Below, one piece after another: positions 1 through 8,656 of a stretch of 61,452 bases of DNA. Each line of letters begins with the position of its first letter. The first letter of the stretch is position 1. Origin of the DNA: Rhodospirillaceae bacterium (lineage in GTDB: Bacteria; Pseudomonadota; Alphaproteobacteria; Bin65); the NCBI GenBank assembly GCA_011523655.1, contig WTGH01000023.1:20172-81623 (forward strand), read 5' to 3'. Below the pieces are notes generated by a model. It made no database searches, had not been told where the DNA came from, and worked only from the letters and a program-made list of their open reading frames with translations. A program made the translations under genes and the position numbers.

Positions 1-54
1 CCGGCGCTCATTCCGGCGCTCATTCCGGCGCTCATTCCGGCGCTCATTCCGGCG
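1..54. repeat. 12-bp tandem repeat at window edge
   Basis: The unit CCGGCGCTCATT is repeated four times perfectly, followed by half a unit. It lies inside the partial minus-strand frame that starts at 113, where each unit reads Met-Ser-Ala-Gly. The array continues past the left edge, so its true copy number is unknown. Perfect short repeats like this change length by slippage. Confidence 0.9.
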
Positions 55-113
55 CCGGGCAGCAGCGCCAGAACGAGCGCCGGGGCGAGCAGGAGCGTGC
101 GCAGCGCCGGCAT
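1..113 (-). CDS. partial exported protein with MSAG repeats (runs off left edge)
   Basis: The frame opens with an ATG at 113 and begins with a signal-peptide-like stretch: MPALRTLL, then an Ala/Leu-rich hydrophobic core, then LLPGAG. It continues as repeated MSAG units to the edge of the window. It starts 37 bp after the stop of the upstream TbpB-like lipoprotein gene. The start closely resembles the 25-residue frame at 1116-1193, which sits in the same position behind the second lipoprotein gene, so the two are duplicates. In other bacteria TbpB-like lipoproteins often lie beside a Slam exporter gene; whether this is the start of one cannot be told from about 37 residues. The gene is real-looking but unidentified. 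Confidence 0.4.
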   Translation of the reverse strand, partial: MPALRTLLLAPALVLALLPGAGMSAGMSAGMSAGMSA

Positions 114-150
114 GGCGCGGCGGCGCATCGGGGCGGTCCCGCGGCTGCCG

Positions 151-1074
151 CTACTCTTTCTCCTTCTCCGCGCCGAAGGAGCCACTCAGGCGCACAAAAT
201 CCCCTTGTTGGTGGTCGGCGTGACTCAGACCGACGTATAGCCCCTGGAACCACCCCGCGACGCCGGTCGGAACTCCGCCGGACGGCCCGTAGAACCGTCC
301 TCCCCATTTATTGCCGCGAGCGTCTGTCCCGGTGAAGCCGGGGCCTGCGGCCCTGGTGAGCAGCGTCCCGAAATCCGTGTCTGTTATCTCGGCTTTCACC
401 GCGCCTGCCGAGGCAGAGGCATGCGTGTTGAAGCTCCTCATCGTCCAATCCAAACTCGCCGCCTCGCCGCTCTGCCCGAATGACACCGTCATTTCGACTT
501 CCGCCGTGAAACCCCCATCGGCCTCGGTCGAGCCGTGCTCCGCATTGAACGCATAGACGCCCATGGCGCCGCCCCTGTAGGTCGCGGATCCCGTCAGCGC
601 ACGCACATTGCCGGTATAGGGCTTGGACCCATAGTAGAACTGGCTGAAATTGTTGATGGATGCTATGGGCCATGCGGTCCAGTACCCGTAAGCGAGGTAG
701 TCGTCGTCGTCGAATGCGTCGATGTTCGTGGCCGCGTGGGCGAATTCGGTCTTCGCGGCGTTATGTCGTGCGAACCAACTCCAACCGGCCGGCGGCTCCG
801 GGGTAAATGTGGCTTCTGTGGACCAGAAATTTTCGCCCTTATATATCGTAATACGGGCATCGGAGCTTCTGTGGCTTATCACGGCCCTCACCCCTCCGGC
901 GGTCAGGCCCGGACTCAATCCGGCCGGGCCGGCCGGACTTTCGCCTCCGCCTGAACTTATTCCTCCGCCCCCGCCGCCGCAGGCGGACAGGGCCAGCGCG
1001 GCTATCGCCGCCGCCGCAAGCATCCGCAATTTGCGCGATGCCGGAATACGCCGGTGAAACATCGTTCGATTCAT
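151..1074 (-). CDS. TbpB-like surface lipoprotein (copy 1)
   Basis: 307 residues. The N-terminus has a charged region, a hydrophobic core (MLAAAAIAALAL) and the lipobox LSAC followed by a poly-Gly linker, so it is a predicted lipoprotein. The C-terminal half has the alternating Gly-rich strands of the TbpB/transferrin-binding-like beta-barrel: GSATYRGGAMGVYAF near residue 150, then GNKWGGRFYG and GVAGWFQG near the end. An AGGAG (1085-1089 on the opposite strand) lies 10 bases before the ATG and supports this start. Such proteins are Slam-exported surface lipoproteins that bind host or environmental ligands; the ligand here is unknown. The first 35 residues are almost identical to those of the gene at 1250-2407, while the bodies differ, which indicates duplication followed by divergence. 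Confidence 0.75.
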   Translation of the reverse strand: MNRTMFHRRIPASRKLRMLAAAAIAALALSACGGGGGGISSGGGESPAGPAGLSPGLTAGGVRAVISHRSSDARITIYKGENFWSTEATFTPEPPAGWSWFARHNAAKTEFAHAATNIDAFDDDDYLAYGYWTAWPIASINNFSQFYYGSKPYTGNVRALTGSATYRGGAMGVYAFNAEHGSTEADGGFTAEVEMTVSFGQSGEAASLDWTMRSFNTHASASAGAVKAEITDTDFGTLLTRAAGPGFTGTDARGNKWGGRFYGPSGGVPTGVAGWFQGLYVGLSHADHQQGDFVRLSGSFGAEKEKE

Positions 1075-1115
1075 CGTTGTCGTTCTCCTGTAGGTCTCGT
1101 CCCTGACCTTTTCGT

Positions 1116-1193
1116 CTATGGGGATGGTTCGGCGGGCACTGCCGCGCCGGGCAGCAGCGCCAGGGCAAGCAGGAGCGCGCGCAGCGCCAGCAT
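1116..1193 (-). CDS. short signal-peptide-like frame, probably truncated duplicate
   Basis: A 25-residue frame begins MLALRALLLALALLPGAA and stops at TAG after VPAEPSP. It matches the start of the partial gene at 1-113 in sequence and in position (56 bp behind a TbpB-like lipoprotein gene). The likeliest reading is that tandem duplication of a lipoprotein plus exported-protein unit left only the signal peptide of this copy. A genuine mini-protein cannot be excluded. No clear ribosome site is seen. Confidence 0.35.
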   Translation of the reverse strand: MLALRALLLALALLPGAAVPAEPSP

Positions 1194-1249
1194 GGCCCGG
1201 CGGCGGCCGGTCGCCGTTCGCCCCGTCGCTCGCCCAATCACTGGCCCAA

Positions 1250-2407
1250 TCACTCGCGGTGCGCGATGAAGGCTCCGAGAACGGTGTCGGACGGGTCGCC
1301 GCCGGTTACGCCGAAGGTCCCGGCGGTCCCTGGCGGGCCGTTGGTCGTGTCCTGGGCGCCGAAGAACGCGCCGCCCCATTTGCCTGTGAAGCCGGAGACC
1401 TGGGTGGTGCCGTCATTCTCGAGCAGTTGCGTGTTGCCGGAGAACTGCCCGCCGTCGGTCGCTCTGTCGATGGAGGCGGACTGCAGTTCCAGCTTCTGCC
1501 CGCCGCCCACGTCGGCCACGGTTCCCGAGATCGTCGCGGTCGAACTGAAGTTCGCGGTCAGCGAAATCGCGGTGGTGAAATCCGTAACCGCCCCGCCGCT
1601 GAACCGCTTGCCGCCGGCTGTCCCGCTGTAGGTCACCTCAGTCAGTGAATCATGCCCGCTGTCGAGGCCCGTGTAGGGAACTCTGCCCGTCGCTACAGCG
1701 CCCGCGGCGGTGCGCGTCGAGCCCCGAGGATCGTCCTCCGCGCGGGGGCCCATGGTCCATACGGCTATCGCCATGTAATCCGTGTCGTCGCCGGCCGTTC
1801 CGTCGTCGTTGCCGTCGGCCGTCAGGTCGTAATCGGTGTAGAGGGCGATATGCGCGACCATCCCCCTATCGTCGTCCAGGGTGTGGTCCAAGTCGTTCGA
1901 GGTGGCGTCGATCCTGAACCTGGTCAGCGAACCGACGGTGTCCTGCCTGCGCGTCTCGCGCCAGTCGTCGTCTTCGATATCGTTGAACCAGATAACCAAA
2001 TTCATGTCCGCCGGCGGAAAGCCGACCGCACTAACCTGCTGGCCGGGGGCGCTCGGTCTGGTGAAAACTTCGACCGGGGCGAATTGAAAAGTCCCGCCGT
2101 TGAAGGTCGGGCTCACGCCTGTCGAGGACATAAAGGCAGTCAAATGGTCATACGTTCGAAAGTTTGCGCCTTGCCTTGCGAACACCGGGGCCGTAGCGGC
2201 GGCCTGCGCGGCCTTCGGCGCGACATTCGCATAGGCGACGGGCGGAACGGCCGCCGGGCCGGCGCCGCCGCTCACGGAGCTTCCCCCGCCGCCGCAGGCG
2301 GACAGGGCCAGCGCGGCTATGGCCGCCGCCGCAAGCATCCGCAGTCTGCGCGATGCCGGAATAGGCCGGTGAAACATTGTACGCCGGCGAAACATTGTAC
2401 AAAGCAT
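1250..2407 (-). CDS. TbpB-like surface lipoprotein (copy 2)
   Basis: 385 residues from the ATG at 2407, which follows AGGAG with a suitable gap. In-frame ATGs further downstream (MFHRPIP) are alternatives, because the start region contains a local 18-bp duplication (ACAATGTTTC.CCGGC twice). A signal peptide ends in the lipobox LSAC, followed by Gly/Ser linker residues. The C-terminal third carries the TbpB-like barrel pattern: YSGTAGGKRFSGG, then FTGKWGGAFFG, then GTFGV and a terminal VLGAFIAHRE. The middle is Asp-rich (for example DDTDYMAIAVW), which could bind metal. Predicted outer-surface ligand-binding lipoprotein. It is the upstream partner of the copy at 151-1074 and shares its N-terminal 35 residues. 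Confidence 0.78.
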   Translation of the reverse strand: MLCTMFRRRTMFHRPIPASRRLRMLAAAAIAALALSACGGGGSSVSGGAGPAAVPPVAYANVAPKAAQAAATAPVFARQGANFRTYDHLTAFMSSTGVSPTFNGGTFQFAPVEVFTRPSAPGQQVSAVGFPPADMNLVIWFNDIEDDDWRETRRQDTVGSLTRFRIDATSNDLDHTLDDDRGMVAHIALYTDYDLTADGNDDGTAGDDTDYMAIAVWTMGPRAEDDPRGSTRTAAGAVATGRVPYTGLDSGHDSLTEVTYSGTAGGKRFSGGAVTDFTTAISLTANFSSTATISGTVADVGGGQKLELQSASIDRATDGGQFSGNTQLLENDGTTQVSGFTGKWGGAFFGAQDTTNGPPGTAGTFGVTGGDPSDTVLGAFIAHRE

Positions 2408-2557
2408 CGATGCCGTTCTCCTGTCGGTTTCATTCATGCCGGCGGGCACCGTCCAGGCGGACGGGCCGCCGGTCAGTTCGTCCGGTTCCGTTCCCGGTTA
2501 CTGTCGTGAAGGGTCGAAGCCTGCGGCGATGCCCGGCGCTTTCGCGGCTTCATCGGG

Positions 2558-2596
2558 CAGGCAGAAGGGGGGCAGGCAGAAGGGGGGGCAGGCAGG
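2558..2596. repeat. G-rich tandem repeat
   Basis: The unit CAGGCAGAAGGGGGG occurs at 2558-2572, again with one extra G at 2573-2588, then a partial CAGGCAGG. The homopolymeric G runs make it a candidate slippage site about 150 bp upstream of the lipoprotein start at 2407. Confidence 0.8.
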
Positions 2597-3111
2597 CGGG
2601 CCATCCGCGCCCGGCCAAGCGGACGCGGTCATGGCGTTCCGGCGCTCAGGCCGGCCGCGGACCGGATGGCTGGAGGCGGAGGACGCGCGGGAGAGGGACG
2701 ACGCGCCGGCGCTCGGCGCTCATTAAATCGATAAACCGTTATATCGATAAACTGTTCGGGCTTCGTCACGCTTTTTCTCCGCTGCGTCGTCGGGCGCCCA
2801 CTCCGAACTGGCCGGGTTATACAAAAGGAAAAATAAAATGTCCGTACCTATATTGGTCTTTTTAATATTTTTTCCATAAATTTCTATCGATTGAATCCCG
2901 AATTTCGATTCGCCGCCGCAGCCCGCTGCCGGGGCCGTAGCGGACCGCGCTCTCGCGCGGTTTCGTCTCCAATGAGGCAAAGTCGCGCAAAGCATCCTTC
3001 CCCCCGCTTCAGCGGATTCCGCTGCGGAAGAGGCGCCGCCGGAATCCCCCTCCCCTTGAGATTCTTCTGCGAAAGGCCGTGAGTCCAATCCGGCAATCGG
3101 AGCAACAATTC

Positions 3112-3132
3112 CCCCTCCCCCAAGGGGAGGGG
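3112..3132 (-). terminator. hairpin downstream of the TRAP permease gene
   Basis: A perfect 9-bp stem (CCCCTCCCC / GGGGAGGGG) with a 3-base loop lies about 50 bp past the stop of the TRAP permease gene. No long T run follows on the minus strand, so it could be an mRNA-stabilising or REP-type hairpin instead of a classic intrinsic terminator. A related AAGGGGAGGGG motif lies inverted near 3045-3058. Confidence 0.4.
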
Positions 3133-3182
3133 ATTTCGGTCGGTGCCTTTCCGCAGAGGAAGCCCTGCCCCGCCCCGGTCGC

Positions 3183-5798
3183 TCAGAAGGCCGGCTGGGT
3201 CTGGCGGCGGCGTTGGAGCAGGATGACGAGGATCAGGAGCAACACGGCCGGGATGTAGAAGAGCTCCTTCGCCATCCGTTCGTTCGGCACCAGGATCGTC
3301 TTGATGACGGTCGGCGTGTCGCCGTAGAAATCGAAGCTTCTGGCGAGCGCCTTGAGCGGGCTGGTCGGCAGCGGCTCTTCCATCTTCGCCTTGCCCTCCT
3401 CGACCATCACGAGCAGCCCGGCGGCGCGCAGCCGCGCCAGGCCCGTGCCCGGCTTGCCGAAGGGGATGGTCACGGTGGTTTCGTCGATCCTGTCCGGATC
3501 GTTGAAGTTGGGCCCGGAGACCGTCACCCGCAGCGTGCCGCCCTCGGGCACCTTTTCGGCGACCTGGACGATTTCCGCGCCCGGCCGCTCGGCAAATTCC
3601 GGTTCGACCTGGTCGAGCCAGTAGCCGGGCCGGAACAGGCTGAAGGCGACCAGCAGCAGGATCGCGGTCTCCCAGATCCGGTTGCGGGCGAAGAAATAGC
3701 CCTGGGTCGCCGCCGCGAACAGCATCATGGCGACGACCGCAATGACAAAGACGATCACCGCCTTGCCCGGCGAGACGTCGATCAGCAGCAGTTCCGTGTT
3801 GAAGATGAACAGGAAGGGCAGCAGGGCGGTGCGGATATCATACATGAAGCCCTGGACGCCAGTGCGGATCGGGTCGCCGCCGGAGATGGCGGCCGCCGCG
3901 AAGGCGGCGAGGCCCACAGGCGGCGTATCGTCCGCCAGGATGCCGAAATAGAAGACGAACAGATGGACCGCGATCAGCGGCACGATCAGGCCGCTCTTGG
4001 CGCCCAGCGCCACGATCACCGGCGCCATCAGCGACGAGACGACGATGTAGTTGGCAGTCGTCGGCAGGCCCATGCCGAGGATCAGGCTCATCACGGCGAC
4101 CAGGATCAGCATGATGATAAGGCTGCCGCCGGACAGGAACTCGACGAATTCGCCGACGACCTGGTGCGCCCCGGTGAGCGAGATCGTGCCGACGATGATG
4201 CCGGCCGCGCCGGTCGCGACGCCGATGCCGATCATGTTGCGCGCGCCGGAGATCATGCCGTCGACCAGCTCGCCGACGCTCTGCCGGAAGGCGCCGGCGA
4301 TGTTCCCGGTGCCCCGGAACAGGGCCTTGAGCGGATGCTGGGTCAGCGCGACGACGATCATCGCCATGGTCGCCCAGAAGGCGGACAGCGCCGGCGACAG
4401 CCGCTCCAGCACGATGCACCAGATCAGGATGACGATCGGCAGGACATAGTAGAGGCCGGTGATCGCCGTCGCCCCGGCCCGGGGCAGTTCGGTGATCGGC
4501 GCGTCCGGCGGATCGACCACCAGGTCCGGCTGGCGCGAGGCCAGCCACAGCAGGACGAGATAGGCGACCGCCGCCAGCACCATGACGACGAAGAAGGCCG
4601 TGCCCGGCGCGATGACCTTGATCCAGCCGAGGCCGAAATAGACCGCGATGCCGAGCAGGGCGATGCCGATGAAGCCGCTGAGGAAGCCGATCAGCTTCTG
4701 CGCCACCGTCATGGTCGTGGACGGCTTCGGCAGGCCCTTCAGCCCCAGCTTCAGGGCCTCGAGATGCACGATGTAGACCAGTGCGATGTAAGACACGAGC
4801 GCCGGGATCAGGGCGTGCTTGATGATCTCCGTGTAGCTGACGCCGGTGAACTCGGCGATCAGGAAGGCCGCCGCGCCCATCACCGGCGGGGTCAGCTGCC
4901 CGTTGGTCGAGGAGGCGACCTCGACGGCGCCGGCCTTCTCCGGCGTGAAGCCCGTGCGCTTCATCAGCGGGATGGTAAAGGTGCCGGTCGTCACCGTGTT
5001 GGCGATGGAAGAGCCGGAATAGAGGCCGCTCAGGGCCGAGGCGACGACGGCGGCCTTGGCCGGCCCGCCGCGCCGGTCGCCGAGCAGGGCGAAGGCGATC
5101 TTGATGAAGAAGTTGCCGGCGCCGGCCTTTTCGAGGATCGCGCCGAACAGGACGAACAGGAAGATCAGCGAGGCCGAGACCCCCAGCGCGACGCCGAACA
5201 CGCCCTCGGTCTGCATCCAGAAATGCCACATCGCCTTGCCGAAGGACGCGCCCTTCCATTGCACCGCGTCGGGCAGCCAGTCGGCGTCGCCGCCGAAAAC
5301 GTAGAGCACGAAGACCGAGGCGACCGCGACCAGCGGCAGGCCGAGCGCCCGGTAGACGGCGATCGCCAGAACGACCATGCCGCAACTCGCGACGACGAGG
5401 TCGGTATCCGTCGGCACGCCGGCCCGCTCTGCCAGTTCGTTCCGGTACGCGATCATGTAGAGGCACGACGCGATGCCGACGGCGGCGAGCAGCCAGTCGT
5501 ACCAGGGAATATAGTCGCGCGGCCCGCGCTTCAGCAGCGGGAAGGCGAAGGCGGCGAGCAGGAGGCCGAAAGCGAGATGGATCATGCGCGCTTCGGTATT
5601 CGGAACGACGAAGGGCAGGCCGGTCCACTCCTGCAATGTGAACGGCACGGCCGACGCGATGTAGAGCTGAAACAGCGCCCAGATGAAGGCGATGGCCGGA
5701 ATCAGGTTGCGCTGCCATCCACGGGGCGCCCGTCCGCCGGTGTCGACGCTGCTGACGAGCTCTTCGGCGGTCGGGCGTTGCGCGGCGGCTTCGGCCAT
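3183..5798 (-). CDS. TRAP transporter fused permease (TAXI type, DctQM fusion)
   Basis: 871 residues. The first ~150 residues have several hydrophobic segments (the small Q-type subunit), followed by the large M-type domain. Landmarks are FGAILEKAGAGNFFI, ALSGLYSGSSIANTVTTG, VEVASSTNGQLTPPVMGAAA and GMGLPTTANYIVVSS. After the membrane core (about residue 690 on) there is an extra C-terminal region with a soluble stretch and two more hydrophobic segments, typical of the fused permease family with a DUF3394-like tail. With the TAXI binding protein next door it should drive Na+- or H+-coupled uptake of an organic acid across the inner membrane; the substrate is not predictable. The start at 5798 gives the expected Ala-rich cytoplasmic N-terminus. 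Confidence 0.93.
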   Translation of the reverse strand: MAEAAAQRPTAEELVSSVDTGGRAPRGWQRNLIPAIAFIWALFQLYIASAVPFTLQEWTGLPFVVPNTEARMIHLAFGLLLAAFAFPLLKRGPRDYIPWYDWLLAAVGIASCLYMIAYRNELAERAGVPTDTDLVVASCGMVVLAIAVYRALGLPLVAVASVFVLYVFGGDADWLPDAVQWKGASFGKAMWHFWMQTEGVFGVALGVSASLIFLFVLFGAILEKAGAGNFFIKIAFALLGDRRGGPAKAAVVASALSGLYSGSSIANTVTTGTFTIPLMKRTGFTPEKAGAVEVASSTNGQLTPPVMGAAAFLIAEFTGVSYTEIIKHALIPALVSYIALVYIVHLEALKLGLKGLPKPSTTMTVAQKLIGFLSGFIGIALLGIAVYFGLGWIKVIAPGTAFFVVMVLAAVAYLVLLWLASRQPDLVVDPPDAPITELPRAGATAITGLYYVLPIVILIWCIVLERLSPALSAFWATMAMIVVALTQHPLKALFRGTGNIAGAFRQSVGELVDGMISGARNMIGIGVATGAAGIIVGTISLTGAHQVVGEFVEFLSGGSLIIMLILVAVMSLILGMGLPTTANYIVVSSLMAPVIVALGAKSGLIVPLIAVHLFVFYFGILADDTPPVGLAAFAAAAISGGDPIRTGVQGFMYDIRTALLPFLFIFNTELLLIDVSPGKAVIVFVIAVVAMMLFAAATQGYFFARNRIWETAILLLVAFSLFRPGYWLDQVEPEFAERPGAEIVQVAEKVPEGGTLRVTVSGPNFNDPDRIDETTVTIPFGKPGTGLARLRAAGLLVMVEEGKAKMEEPLPTSPLKALARSFDFYGDTPTVIKTILVPNERMAKELFYIPAVLLLILVILLQRRRQTQPAF

Positions 5799-5845
5799 GG
5801 GCTTTTCCTCAGGCGCTGCGATTCAAATCGATAAAGGGGGCAAAC

Positions 5846-5877
5846 AAAAAAAGAGCGGGGCCGCGAAGGGCCCCGCC
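5846..5877 (-). terminator. intrinsic terminator between TAXI binding protein and permease
   Basis: On the minus strand an 8-bp stem GCGGGGCC / GGCCCCGC with loop CTTCGC (5855-5876) is followed directly by TCTTTTTTTG. This is a textbook intrinsic terminator, 17 bp after the binding-protein stop and about 50 bp before the permease start. It probably lets the binding protein be made in excess over the permease by partial read-through. Confidence 0.85.
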
Positions 5878-5892
5878 AATCCGTTCGGGCCG

Positions 5893-6873
5893 TTATTTGA
5901 TCCAGCCCTTTTCCTTGTAGTACTTCGCCGCGCCGGCGTGCAGCGGCGCCGACAGCGAATCGCTGATCATCTCGCTTTCCTTCAGGTTCCGGAACGCCGG
6001 ATGCAGCTTCTTGAACGCGCCGAAATTGTCGAACACCGCCTTGACGACGACATAGACGACATCGGCCGGCACCTTGGCGCTGGTCACGAAAGTGGCGCCC
6101 ACGCCGAAGGTCTTGATGTCGCCCTTGTTGTTGTACATCCCGGCCGGGATCGTCGCGTTGCGGTAGAACGGCCATTTCTTGACCAGGCCGTCGATCGCCG
6201 GGCCGGTGGCGTTCACCAGATGCGCGTCGCAGGTCGCCAGCGATTCCTGGGTCAGGGCCGACGGATGGCCGACCAGCCAGAAATAGGCGTCGATCTTGCC
6301 GTCGCACAGCGCAGCGCCGGTCTCCGCGGACTTCATGGCGGTCGCCAGCTTCAGGTCCGTGCGCTTCCAGCCGAGGGCCGCTTCGATGACCTCCCAGGTG
6401 CCGCGCGTTCCGGAGCCCGGATTGCCGATGTTGAGCCGCTTCCCCTTAACGTCGGTGATGTTGTTGATGCCCGAGTCGTCGCGCGCAAGGATCGTGACCG
6501 GCTCAGGATGCACGGAGAAGACCGCGCGCAGGTCCTTGAAGGCGCCCTGCTTCTTGAATTTCGACGTGCCGTTGTAGGCGTGGTACTGCCAGTCCGACTG
6601 GGCGACGCCGAATTCCAGTTCGCCGGCGCGGATCGTGTTGATGTTGTAGATCGAGCCGCCGGTCGATTCGGCCGAGCAGCGGATGCCGGTCTTCTTGCGG
6701 TCGCGGTTGACCAGGCGGCAGATCGCGCCGCCGGTCGGGTAGTACACGCCGGTGACGCCGCCGGTGCCGATGCTGATGAAACGCTGCTTCTGCGCCGACG
6801 CGCCGGTCGTCGTGCCGGCAAATGCCAGGGCGGCGACGGCGGCGGCCGCAACGAGTTTGATCGTGGTAGACAT
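5893..6873 (-). CDS. TAXI family TRAP transporter solute-binding protein
   Basis: 326 residues from the ATG at 6873, chosen because GGAGGAACC precedes it. An earlier in-frame ATG at 6894 has no such site. A signal peptide ([20 protein letters not shown]) is followed by the family's opening [20 protein letters not shown] and the segment TGGSIYNI. A later GNPGSGTR loop is typical of TAXI ligand-binding proteins. Periplasmic receptor that passes its ligand (glutamate-like or other small acids in characterised members) to the membrane partner encoded just downstream. Confidence 0.92.
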   Translation of the reverse strand: MSTTIKLVAAAAVAALAFAGTTTGASAQKQRFISIGTGGVTGVYYPTGGAICRLVNRDRKKTGIRCSAESTGGSIYNINTIRAGELEFGVAQSDWQYHAYNGTSKFKKQGAFKDLRAVFSVHPEPVTILARDDSGINNITDVKGKRLNIGNPGSGTRGTWEVIEAALGWKRTDLKLATAMKSAETGAALCDGKIDAYFWLVGHPSALTQESLATCDAHLVNATGPAIDGLVKKWPFYRNATIPAGMYNNKGDIKTFGVGATFVTSAKVPADVVYVVVKAVFDNFGAFKKLHPAFRNLKESEMISDSLSAPLHAGAAKYYKEKGWIK

Positions 6874-7097
6874 GGTTCCTCCGGTTTGCTCCATGTGAAA
6901 CTTTCCTTCGCGCCCCGCCGCAGCCGGGCGCGTCGCATCGCGGACAGTCCGGGGACGGTTCCGCCTGTCCGAACGGGCGAATCCTAGCGCATAAACCGCC
7001 GGAATGAACGCAAAAATACCGCGCCTGCCTCACAGGCGGACTTTCGATTGCAAACGGGTTCGCCGGGCGGCCCCGGATTGAACGGGGAAGGCAGCGC

Positions 7098-8210
7098 CTA
7101 TCTTCGGGCGGCCTCGACGAAGCGGTCCACATCGTCGGCGTCGGTATTGAAGGCGCAGACCAGCCGGATGTTCGGCCGGTCGGGATCGCCCCAGTCGTAG
7201 AAATCGAACCCGGCGTCGCGCAAACGCTCCGCGATATCGCCGGGGAGCGCGGCGAAGATCATGTTGGCATCGACCGGATATTCGATGGCGATCTCGTCGA
7301 TTTCCGCCAATCCGGCCGCCAGCCGGTCCGCCATCGCGTTGGCGTTGGCCGCAAGCTGCAGCCAGAGCCCGTCCTCGACATAGCGGGCGAGCTGCGCGGA
7401 TACGAACCGCATCTTCGAGAACAGGTGCCCGCCGCGCATCCGGCGCCGGCTCAGGGTTTCCTCTAGGTCCTCGTTGAACAGCAAGACCGCCTCCGCCGCC
7501 ATCGCGCCGTTCTTGGTCGCGCCGAACGACATCAGGTCGATGCCGGCCTGCCAGGTGATCTCGGACGGCTCGCACCCCAGGGCGGCGACGGCGTTGGCGA
7601 AACGCGCGCCGTCCAGATGCACGAACAGGCCGTTGGCCCGCGCGACGGCGCAGATGTCCTGGACCTCGTCGACCGAATAGACCGTGCCGCATTCGGTCAC
7701 CTGGGCGATGGAGACGGCGGCGGCCTCCATGACATGGGGCAGGCGGGCCCCGCCCCCGCCGACTTCGCCGATCGCCGCTTCCAGCGCCGCCGCCGTCATC
7801 TTGCCGTCTGCGGCGGGAACCGGGACCAGCTTGGCGCCGTTGGTGTAGAATTCCGGCGCGCCGCCCTCGTCTTCGTTGGTATGGCTGTGCTTCAGGCAAT
7901 AGACCGTGTTGAACGGCTGCGCGACGAGGCTGAGGCACAGCGCGTTGGCCGCCGTGCCGGTGGCGACGGGATAGACGATCGCCTCCGTATCGAACAGTTC
8001 GGAAAACCGCTCGTTCAGCCCGCCGGTGACATCGTCGTTGCCATAGGGCCAGGCGCCCTGCGGCCGGTTGGCCTCGACGATCGCTTCCAGGATTTCCGGG
8101 GCGACGCCGGTGACATTGTCCGAGGCGAAATTGACCGGCGCGAACTCCGCCGGTTCGGCCGGGTTGAATGTTTCGGGCGCCGGAGCCGGCCGGAATGTCG
8201 GTTCTTTCAT
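7098..8210 (-). CDS. ltaE: low-specificity L-threonine aldolase
   Basis: 370 residues. PLP fold-type I enzyme of the beta-eliminating lyase family that cleaves L-threonine/allo-threonine to glycine and acetaldehyde. Visible landmarks: VNFASDNVTG at residue 26, YPVATGTAANAL near 80, HLDGARFANA near 198 (the Asp contacts the PLP ring nitrogen) and SFGATKNGAM near 228 with the Schiff-base Lys at about 233. The ATG at 8210 is taken as the start (weak GGCGG upstream); the frame stays open further upstream, but that part overlaps the neighbouring gene and reads as Arg-rich noise. The N-terminal ~25 residues are longer than in most homologues. It lies behind the small membrane protein gene on the same strand. 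Confidence 0.88.
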   Translation of the reverse strand: MKEPTFRPAPAPETFNPAEPAEFAPVNFASDNVTGVAPEILEAIVEANRPQGAWPYGNDDVTGGLNERFSELFDTEAIVYPVATGTAANALCLSLVAQPFNTVYCLKHSHTNEDEGGAPEFYTNGAKLVPVPAADGKMTAAALEAAIGEVGGGGARLPHVMEAAAVSIAQVTECGTVYSVDEVQDICAVARANGLFVHLDGARFANAVAALGCEPSEITWQAGIDLMSFGATKNGAMAAEAVLLFNEDLEETLSRRRMRGGHLFSKMRFVSAQLARYVEDGLWLQLAANANAMADRLAAGLAEIDEIAIEYPVDANMIFAALPGDIAERLRDAGFDFYDWGDPDRPNIRLVCAFNTDADDVDRFVEAARR

Positions 8211-8248
8211 CGTATCCGCCTGCTTGCCGCCCTGTGTTACTTGCGGTG

Positions 8249-8593
8249 TTACTTGCGGCCCTGGGGGCCGGTAACCTGAATCCGGAACGGCGCCTGCCGG
8301 CGATCCATGGGGACCGCATAGATCACCTGCTCGCCCGAAGGCAGCCGCACCAGCACCGCCAGCGCACCGCGGACCTGCGTTATCTGCAGCACTTTCGCCG
8401 CGGCCGGCAGCCCCAGCGACACGGCGTCGGTGCGTAGTTTGCCGATGTCCGCCGGGCCGGGGCTTTCGGTTCCGCCGGCCGTTCCGCCGGCCTTGTAGAC
8501 GATGCCGGCGACCAGCACGACCAGGCCGACCGCGATCAGCACGCCCATGCCGATCACGGCGCCGACCAACAAACGCACCCGCGTCACGCTCAC
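8249..8593 (-). CDS. small single-pass membrane protein (DUF6476-like)
   Basis: 114 residues with one long hydrophobic helix (residues ~8-33, LVGAVIGMGVLIAVGLVVLV) and a C-terminal periplasmic-type domain with the pattern GALAVLVRLPSGEQVIYAV. Small proteins of this layout divergent from rluD are common in alphaproteobacteria and I recall them as DUF6476; their function is unknown. It is divergent from rluD with a 63-bp gap and precedes the aldolase gene by 38 bp, so those two may be co-transcribed. Confidence 0.7.
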   Translation of the reverse strand: MSVTRVRLLVGAVIGMGVLIAVGLVVLVAGIVYKAGGTAGGTESPGPADIGKLRTDAVSLGLPAAAKVLQITQVRGALAVLVRLPSGEQVIYAVPMDRRQAPFRIQVTGPQGRK

Positions 8594-8656
8594 AATCCGA
8601 CCCGCTGCCTGCTAGGATGACGCCGCCCTGCCCGGCAATGAAGACGCGACCGGTCC

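Larger units (their letters stand above)
2408..3182. other. intergenic region with repeats, no convincing gene
   Basis: About 775 bp without a supported gene. It holds a G-rich tandem repeat (2558-2596), a direct repeat ATCGATAAACCGTT / ATCGATAAACTGTT (2727-2756), an AT-rich stretch at 2820-2890 that could hold a promoter for the minus-strand lipoprotein genes, and Gly/Pro-rich inverted repeats near 3000-3132. The open frames in it are short and rich in Arg/Gly/Pro, as expected from high-GC non-coding DNA. Confidence 0.6.

Noticed and set aside
2713..2724. CGGCGCTCATT at 2713 as a further copy of the 12-bp repeat at the window start
   Set aside because: A single short GC-rich match about 2.7 kb away in non-coding DNA is expected by chance.
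3213..5834. 873-codon open frame on the plus strand antisense to the TRAP permease
   Set aside because: It is the antisense of a convincing membrane protein, is extremely rich in Asp/Arg/Gln/His with no domain, and results from G/C-biased third positions.
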